NCBI RefSeq assembly: GCF_000003815.2 | Contig: NC_049982.1 | Span: 25,042,963 to 25,106,962 of the forward strand | Source of the DNA: Branchiostoma floridae | Taxonomy: Eukaryota; Chordata; Leptocardii; Amphioxiformes; Branchiostomatidae | DNA: 64,000 nucleotides | Direction of reading: 5' to 3' | Shown: in pieces, positions 57,922 through 64,000 of the stretch | Layout: the number at the start of each line of letters is the position of its first letter | Numbering within the stretch: position 1 is the stretch's first letter | Notes under the pieces: model-generated | Told to the model about the DNA's origin: nothing | Database searches by the model: none | Seen by the model: only the letters and a program-made list of their open reading frames with translations | Program-made: the position numbers and the translations under genes

Positions 57922-59709
57922 TTAGACCTTAGTTCCTCCCGCAACACTGTTGCATTGATCGACTCGTCGAGCATATCTTCTCCAAAGCGTGCGGTCTTGC
58001 GCTGCTACTGCCATGCTCTCCATACTGTTTAAACCCATTTTTCTTCCATCATTCAAGATTGTCCGTCTTAGTGTAGTTTTAGGCCTGCCCCTGGGGCGGG
58101 TGCCCTTAGGAGCCCATGACATAGCTGTTTTTGTTGTTCTTTTGTCGGATAGACGCCATACATGTCCAACAAATCTCAATCTTCTTCTTCTGACTGTCTC
58201 ACTGGCTAGAGGCACCTTAGCTCTTTGTATGAGCTCTTCATTTGTGACGTGGTCACGCCAGGAGATGCCTAGGATTGTCCTAAGGCATTTACGTTGGAAA
58301 GTGTCTAGTGATTGCGTTACCTCTGCTTTGCATTTCCACGATTCACATGCATATGTGGCTATTGGCATCACAATAGTCTGGAATAACTTTAACTTTAACG
58401 GTACACTGATTTGCTTAGATAGCCAGAATTTTCTCAAGTATTGCCACATACCAGTAGCTTTGCCAAGCCTAGATTTGACGTCTTCTTCTGTGCCACCAAA
58501 CATAGTAATAATGCTGCCTAAGTAAGTGAATTTGTCGACATACTCGATTACTTCATTTTCAAGCACGATTGGTGCTGCATTATGGATTGTTGTCATTGCT
58601 TTGGTTTTTTCTCCACTTACTCTGAGTCCAATTTTCGCCCCTGTGGTAGAGAGTCTTTCTGTGAAACCTTGCAGATTCTCACAACTGTTGGCCAAAGCAG
58701 CTAAATCATCTGCGAAGTCGAGATCACTCAGTGACCCATCACCAAAAGCTATGCCATCTCCGACTTGTTTGGTCTTCTTCATAAGAAAGTCAATGACAAT
58801 AACAAATAGAAAGGGGGGTAAAATACATCCTTGTTTCACTCCTGTTGCGACTTCAAACATTGTAGTAACTCCAGTCTTGGTTTTGATGCAACACTTAGAG
58901 TTCTCGTACAAGGATTTAAATAATTGGATATACTTCTCAGGTATGCCGTAAGCTCGAACAATCTTCCATAGGGATTCTCTATGTACAGAATCGAATGCTT
59001 TTCGAAAGTCAATGAAGTTGATTGCAAGTGCTGTTCTGTACTCGTGCGACTGTTCCACTATGTTACGAAGGGCGAAGATCTGTTCTATAGTTGATCTACC
59101 TTTCCTGAAACCTGCCTGCTCCTCTCTTAAAACTTTGTCCATTTCGTCTTTTAGTCTATGCAGGATTATACTGCAGAATACTTTCCCTGGTACAGATGTT
59201 AGAGTTACTCCCCTCCAGTTATTACAGTTGCTGGGGTCTCCTTTCTTGGCTATTTTAACTATGACCCCGTGTCTCCAATCATCTGGTACCTCCTCTTTTT
59301 GCCAAATCAGGTTGAACAGGTAAGATAGCTCATCGAGTAGCTTTTCTCCACCATGTTTGAGAAGTTCAGCCGAGATGTTGTCAAGCCCTGCGGCCTTGTT
59401 GTTTTTCAGCCTTCCTATAGCTGCTTCTATCTCTGCTTTTATGATAGGTGATTGGTCTACTTCTACGCTATCTATGATGTCATTCTCTTCTATTTCTAGC
59501 AGCTCCTCTGGTATTGGTTGGTTTAGCACTTCCCGGAAGTGTTCGACCCATCTGGCATCCTGCTCTTCATCTGATGTCAGCACTGTACCGCTTTTGCTCT
59601 TAATGGGTGTAATTTGGGTATATATTTTTACGTGTACATTTCTTTTTTTCGTTTCCACAGACAGCCCGGTTTGGGAATATGACGTTAATTGTTTCAGCAG
59701 TTGAGACAT
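57922..59709 (-). CDS. LINE reverse transcriptase, RTE/SR2-like, 595 aa
   Basis: Intact frame with a complete RT domain and C-terminal region. In order: RWVEHFREVLNQP, NNKAAGLDNISAELLKHG, VIVKIAKKGDPSNCNNWRGV, EEQAGFRKGRSTIEQIFALR, AINFIDFRKAFDSVHRESLW (first catalytic Asp), GVKQGCILPPFLFVIVIDFL, SDLDFADDLAALA (FADD catalytic pair), EYVDKFTYLGSIIT, and the tail FVGHVWRLSDK then RGRPKTTLRRTI. The apurinic-type endonuclease expected upstream is missing, so the copy is 5'-truncated; the first ATG at 59709 is probably internal to the original ORF. The absence of stops over 1.8 kb suggests a fairly recent insertion. The clade call (RTE/SR2-like) rests on the C-terminal motif set. Confidence 0.88.
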   Translation of the reverse strand: MSQLLKQLTSYSQTGLSVETKKRNVHVKIYTQITPIKSKSGTVLTSDEEQDARWVEHFREVLNQPIPEELLEIEENDIIDSVEVDQSPIIKAEIEAAIGRLKNNKAAGLDNISAELLKHGGEKLLDELSYLFNLIWQKEEVPDDWRHGVIVKIAKKGDPSNCNNWRGVTLTSVPGKVFCSIILHRLKDEMDKVLREEQAGFRKGRSTIEQIFALRNIVEQSHEYRTALAINFIDFRKAFDSVHRESLWKIVRAYGIPEKYIQLFKSLYENSKCCIKTKTGVTTMFEVATGVKQGCILPPFLFVIVIDFLMKKTKQVGDGIAFGDGSLSDLDFADDLAALANSCENLQGFTERLSTTGAKIGLRVSGEKTKAMTTIHNAAPIVLENEVIEYVDKFTYLGSIITMFGGTEEDVKSRLGKATGMWQYLRKFWLSKQISVPLKLKLFQTIVMPIATYACESWKCKAEVTQSLDTFQRKCLRTILGISWRDHVTNEELIQRAKVPLASETVRRRRLRFVGHVWRLSDKRTTKTAMSWAPKGTRPRGRPKTTLRRTILNDGRKMGLNSMESMAVAAQDRTLWRRYARRVDQCNSVAGGTKV

Positions 59710-59745
59710 TAATACGTGTTTGTCAGTGTTAGCTTTCAGAAGCTA

Positions 59746-60786
59746 AGCGCTAGAGGTTTTTTTTTATTATTGGTACACATATATGACAAGACACAGTGGT
59801 AAATGCACTCTAGCAAAGCTAATATTAACATTACCACTAGGACATTTGAAAACAAAATAAACAAAGGACAAAACAATGTGAGATCAAATAAAGCAGTAGT
59901 ACAGCAGTTGGGTGACGGATCCAACAAATAAATATATATATACATACAAGATTTTAAAGAAAAGTATTCAATCAGTTTGAAAACGGTTGGTCTGGAGTAT
60001 GTATGTCTGTGTAAGCTGCATAATATGGGTATTTGTTTCTGTTGGTAAAGTGGGTGAACCCCTGAGTAAAAGTTGAGTTAAGACTGGGTCAGACGTAGTT
60101 TTCAAATCAAGGGTTAAAAGGTCTTGAAGATTGCAGAGAAGGGTTTTTCTAAGTTGGTTGTAGTTAGGGCAGTACAATAAATAGTGGACAACGCTTTCAC
60201 ATCGGGAGTCACAGCTACAAGAAGGACTATCGACTAAATTACGTGTGGATTAGCTAAAGTTCAAACTACAGGTCCCGATGCGGAGGCATGTGAGTAAAAC
60301 GCAGGCGTACCTGGGGCCATGCCTAAAATGTGTATTAGGGGAAGGGCGAACTAATTTTATTGAGTAATTTTTGAATGTCGAAGGATTAAATGACCGTACA
60401 GCTATATCAAGACCATTCCAGTGATATGTAGAATACGGAATAAAGGACCTTTGGTAACGAGTTGTGGTACAAGTCACTGGTTGTAAATTATGTTTGTTAC
60501 GAAGGTCGTAGGGAGTAGAGGCAGAGACTTCAGGAGTGATCAACTCCTGAGGATACTGACGACTGTGACCATGAACAATTTTATGAAACATTGTCAAAGA
60601 GTGAATATGGCGACGGTCAGACAGTTTTTCCCACCCAAGTTCAGAAAGGAGTGACAAATATGAGGATCCTCTCACAGCACCTGATACTGTGAGTGAGCAC
60701 TCATATTGTACTCTTTCTATACGTCGGGAGTCCGATATAGTGCAGCCATGCCATACGTTTGCCATGCCATACTAGCGCTAGAGGTT
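59746..60786 (-). mobile_element. CR1/L2-like LINE 3' end with 13-bp target-site duplication
   Basis: The direct 13-mer agcgctagaggtt occurs at 59746-59758 and again at 60774-60786, flanking the insert. The coding remnant on the minus strand runs from about 60770 to 59968: RRIERVQYECSLTVSGAVRG, LLSELGWEKLSDRRHIHSLT, HWNGLDIAVRSFNPSTFKNY, then in a shifted frame SCDSRCESVVHYLLYCPNYN with QLRKTLL. This is the C-terminal end of a CR1/L2-type RT polyprotein. A 5'-truncated retrotransposed copy with at least one frameshift near 60245. Confidence 0.85.
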
Positions 60787-61495
60787 CGACTTGATACGGA
60801 AAAAAAAATCTGGGCTGTGTCACATAGCTTACTATAAACCCTCCTTAACAGTTATTTTCTGACCATGTTTTGTAATGTATCTACTGTTGCACAGCATTGT
60901 CTTAACTTGTTAACTAGACTGACAGAATAAGTATTTCCATTAGAAGACTTTCGCCGAGTGACTGTACTTTTCTAACATAAATGGAAAATGATGTAAGATG
61001 CAAAAGTACGATTTAATGACAACATACACAAATTACACAAGACGTAGAGAAATTCGTTCTTTATGTATGAAATCAGTTCCGCCATATGTGAAATCCAGCA
61101 TTTCCAAAAGGCCGCTAACATATTTCCCAATTTCATCCCCCTAAGTAATACGGAAAAAATGATTCCATTTCACTTAGTAGAAAATAATTCTACTTATTAG
61201 AATTATATTCTAAAGTGAATTCGAATTCTATGCATTACTTAGGTTTCTGGAATAGAGAAATATACCAGTCTATAAAGTTAAGCTCTTTCTGTGTTTTTTG
61301 TTTTTTTACTACACGTTATCGCAAAATGATGTTCATCTTAAGTATATCTAGGGTACAGTACCGACATATTCGTTGTTTCAAGCATAGGAGCGTGGTTATT
61401 TCTTTCCATTTCAATGTGTAATTTATATCAAAGAGAAATGTTTGTATCCAGAGAGAGTTTCTTTTGGGGGGGTGGGGGCGGGGTCTCCAATTATA
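60787..61495. other. Intergenic DNA between LINE and mariner
   Basis: No gene or repeat recognised apart from a G-rich tract at about 61465-61482 just before the mariner insertion. Confidence 0.4.
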
Positions 61496-62076
61496 TACGA
61501 GGGGCATTCAATAAGTAAAGCCCCTGACCCACTGCCAGTTGTCTGATCTAGATGAAATGTTGCATGTGTAATGAGTCATATCTCTATGGGTTATGTTGCA
61601 AAAAACAGCTCTGAACTAATTGTGGTTACTGATTTACTGGTGTTTGAACTGAGTCAGGTGCGAAATGGACCAGGTGTGAAATGGAGCAAGTTGAGTGTCG
61701 CGCAGTGATCCGGTTTTTGTATTTGAAAGGACGCACACCAAAAGGGACTTTTGATGAAATGAAAAAAACTTATGGTGATGATGCCCCATCATATGACCTT
61801 GTAAAACGCTGGCATCCTGAATTCAAACAAGGCCGGAAGTCTGTGGAAACAGCTCCCAGACCTGGTCGTCCCTCTTCTGCCATTGATGAGGCACCTGTCG
61901 GAGGACCAACCTGGGATGTCAAACAAGAACGGTGTCCAGAGCTACATCAAATGATGGGAGAAATGCATAACTCTGGTGGTTCCTATGTAGAGAAAGACTA
62001 ATTACTGTGCCAAGTTTCATTAATCTCCTGCTATGGGAAATGGGTCAGGGACATTACTTATTGAATGCCCCTCGTA
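61496..62076 (+). mobile_element. Internally deleted mariner element
   Basis: TIRs CGAGGGGCATTCAATAAGTA at 61498 and the inverse ending at 62074, flanked by TA (61496-61497 and 62075-62076), the Tc1/mariner target. At 577 bp it is well short of the 1.3 kb of a full element. Inner TIR bases differ slightly (aaagcccctgaccc against gggtcagggacat). Confidence 0.9.
61681..62001 (+). pseudogene. Deleted mariner transposase, N-terminal HTH fused to C-terminal tail
   Basis: A 106-residue frame. Residues 1-68 are the first DNA-binding helix-turn-helix of mariner transposases (EQVECRAVIRFLYLKGRTPK, then LVKRWHPEFKQGRKSVETAP). The sequence then passes almost directly to the mariner C terminus (…GGSYVEKD). 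The whole catalytic DD(D/E) core is absent, so it cannot transpose itself. An ORF that encodes only the TIR-binding part could act as a competitor if expressed; this is speculation. Confidence 0.85.
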
Positions 62077-64000
62077 CTACAGAAGCACTTTTTTCAGCCG
62101 AAGTATGTGACTAGTATGTGTATTATGTTGCCATGGGTCATTGTACTGGAAAAAAGCTTCAATATAACCCAGCACAGAGGAAAGATTCAATATGTTGGCA
62201 GGTAATTTTCGTTGTATAAAAAGAACTCTCAATATCATTGTTTTGGTTGCTATGTGAATCTATGTTTTCGTGCAGATGATACGTGAACATAGGCACTACA
62301 GATTGCGTTGTTTTTTTGTTATATACTTTCTTTCTTTTCAGGGCTACCCTTTTCTTCGTTGAATATTAGACGGCCGAACATAAAACTCTGCTCGTAGAAT
62401 CTACATGTATTCCGTCGCCAAGCTGGCTATTTATCAATTATACTGTCTTCAATCCACTATCTTTTCCAAGAAATTCATGGATAGTTCCACCAAGTCGAAT
62501 CGCACTAAAATAGTTTTAGAAATCAAATACCCTTTTCTGTAACAGCAAAGGAAGAAAAGAACTATGATGTTAATCTCAATAAGTTCGTCCCATGTACGTT
62601 TTGGAAAACAGACATGTATATCTATATGACCTATGGCTTAATTGAGCTGGAATATGAACCATAATTCAAAAGAAAAGTTTTGAAATGTCTGCAAAATGCA
62701 CTTCTTTATCGATAAGTCTTTTGTCAATTACTAAGTCAAACGTGAATTTCAATTTGGTCGTTCTGCGGCCGTCGTTGCCAAGAGGGGTATAATAACCGCA
62801 TGGCTGTCCAGCTTGTTGAGTAAGAATGTAATATAAAATCAATTGTAGTCATTCTAGACTTCAGTTTAAAGTCTGGTGGCATATGGTATAATCAGATTTA
62901 TGGAAATTATAATCGGTAAACATACCATATTCAACGTGGTTCGAGAAGCTAAAATTTGGCAATGCCGGTTGCTTCTAAGAGTATATTATCATCATCATCA
63001 TTCACAATATCATATTGGACAAAGCAGCACACGCCTTTTCATGTTTTTTGTCGATACATTTTTATTCTTGCATGAAATACAGAAATTAACTCACAACAAG
63101 GCTAGGCGTCAGTTGTACTGATCATTTCCAAAAGTGGCATTTAGTTGTCAAGAAAAAGCTATGTTTTCAGCTGGGATTGAAACAGTGCTAAAACGATACA
63201 TTTTCTAATCGCATCTTAACAACTATGGTTTGAACGATTTGGTTCTCGCTCCAATGTACTCTTCGTCTATCATAGACTGAAGTTTTCAGTAGGAGCATCT
63301 TCATCTTATATTCGTGAGTCGGATGGTTGGTTAGGTGGTTGGCATCGTGACTAGTTGGTCGCCAGTAACTCTCCGTTGATTGCTTCGAATTTTAGCCTTT
63401 TTGGTGAGTTGAATTACTTCCGAAGGACAGTGATTGTCCTTGTCTGTGCACTTGGTATTGTCTTCCTGAAAAACTAAAGCGGAGACTTTCAGATTGAGAA
63501 ATAGATGACTTTAAAATGTGCATGAATGCGTACTACTAAAAATGACTAAATTTGCATATATACATTTACTTTGTTCAATGCATTGGGTCTCTCTTTCGAA
63601 TTATTTTCCTAAAAGATGTTTACATTCTACTAGATCAATGGAGTCAAATTATTAGTTAGAAAAAGCTGTAAACTTAAAGAATTCGCGTCATTAAATATAT
63701 AGAAAAAATACGTTGGTATTGCAATGTACCTGTACGATTCGACGTCGCGATAGGTTTTCTCATCATTTAAAGCCCTGTGCTGTGGTCCCTTGTCCGCTAG
63801 ACTGTGACGATGGGCCCTTTGACTTTGCATCTTGCTGGGCTGGTCCAGTGGATTTAACCGCTTGTGGCTGTGCTCCCCTCGTCTTGTTAGACCCAGGGTT
63901 CCCGCCTTTTTCTTTATCCATGCTTCACTGAAATCTGTACAGCCTGTACACTTCTCTAACGATTCTTTTCGTCAATCACCAGACTTTTGGCCCGCAAAAA
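62077..64000. other. Right-end intergenic DNA
   Basis: No exon with family support. The only coding-like stretch is the short minus-strand frame at 63763-63921. Confidence 0.4.
63763..63921 (-). CDS. Short hypothetical ORF, G/Q/S/T-rich
   Basis: MDKEKGGNPGSNKTRGAQPQ and on to QGTTAQGFK, 52 residues, stop TGA at 63765-63763. Low-complexity, basic, higher GC than the surrounding DNA, which is why it stands out. It could be a 5' exon of a gene extending left on the minus strand, but no clear donor precedes the stop. Function unknown. Confidence 0.2.
   Translation of the reverse strand: MDKEKGGNPGSNKTRGAQPQAVKSTGPAQQDAKSKGPSSQSSGQGTTAQGFK

Noticed and set aside
57989-59704. + strand frames of 100-178 codons
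   Set aside because: Antisense of the LINE reverse transcriptase.
1-64000. Bacterial-type features (operons, CRISPR, riboswitches, origins) and intact tRNA or rRNA genes
   Set aside because: None seen. The gene structure is clearly eukaryotic, and regular short direct repeats here are minisatellites without spacers.

Overview
The window is eukaryotic: spliced genes with GT-AG introns, long AT-rich introns, dense inverted-repeat transposons and LINE fragments. The gene set (CFAP58, a neuralized-type E3 ligase, an FBXO39-like F-box protein and a diverged beta-trefoil factor), together with the style of the repeats, suggests an invertebrate chordate. A lancelet (Branchiostoma) is most likely; this is inferred from gene content and repeat style, not from a search. 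One assembly gap (N run) lies at 5263-5728.

Layout. (1) 269-2015, + strand: the last three exons of a beta-trefoil (FGF-like) gene that enters from the left. (2) 5184-5819, - strand: the last exons of an unrecognised gene, interrupted by the gap. (3) 5820-11390: a gene-poor stretch full of repeats, including a 21-bp minisatellite, a 250-bp tandem repeat, a nested inverted-repeat transposon and an inverted-repeat MITE. (4) 11391-25848, - strand: complete CFAP58, with 19 coding exons joining in frame to 883 aa; introns carry a CR1/Jockey-like LINE and several MITEs. (5) 26372-33961, + strand: a crotonase-family (enoyl-CoA hydratase-like) gene of 4 exons and 315 aa. It is head-to-head with CFAP58 across 523 bp, and its last intron is almost filled by a 4.66-kb foldback element. 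(6) 37588-46579, - strand: a neuralized-like Notch-pathway E3 ligase of 5 exons and 544 aa (NHR1-NHR2-RING), tail-to-tail with the crotonase gene. (7) 49352-55412, - strand: an FBXO39-like F-box gene of 9 exons and 443 aa. (8) 57922-62076: transposon cluster with an RTE/SR2-like LINE reverse transcriptase, a CR1/L2-like LINE 3' end with a 13-bp target-site duplication, and an internally deleted mariner. (9) 62077-64000: little recognisable content.

The genes do not form a pathway. The notable relationships are: the shared CFAP58/crotonase promoter with a near-consensus RFX X-box on the CFAP58 side; perfect X-box palindromes carried by both arms of the foldback element; convergent polyadenylation of the crotonase and neuralized genes within about 40 bp; and four separate cases in which part of an exon has been locally duplicated beside the functional copy (CFAP58 exons 13 and 17, FBXO39-like exons 4 and 9). 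Exon boundaries were worked out by hand from splice sites, phase and conservation of the protein families; no alignment or database search was run.
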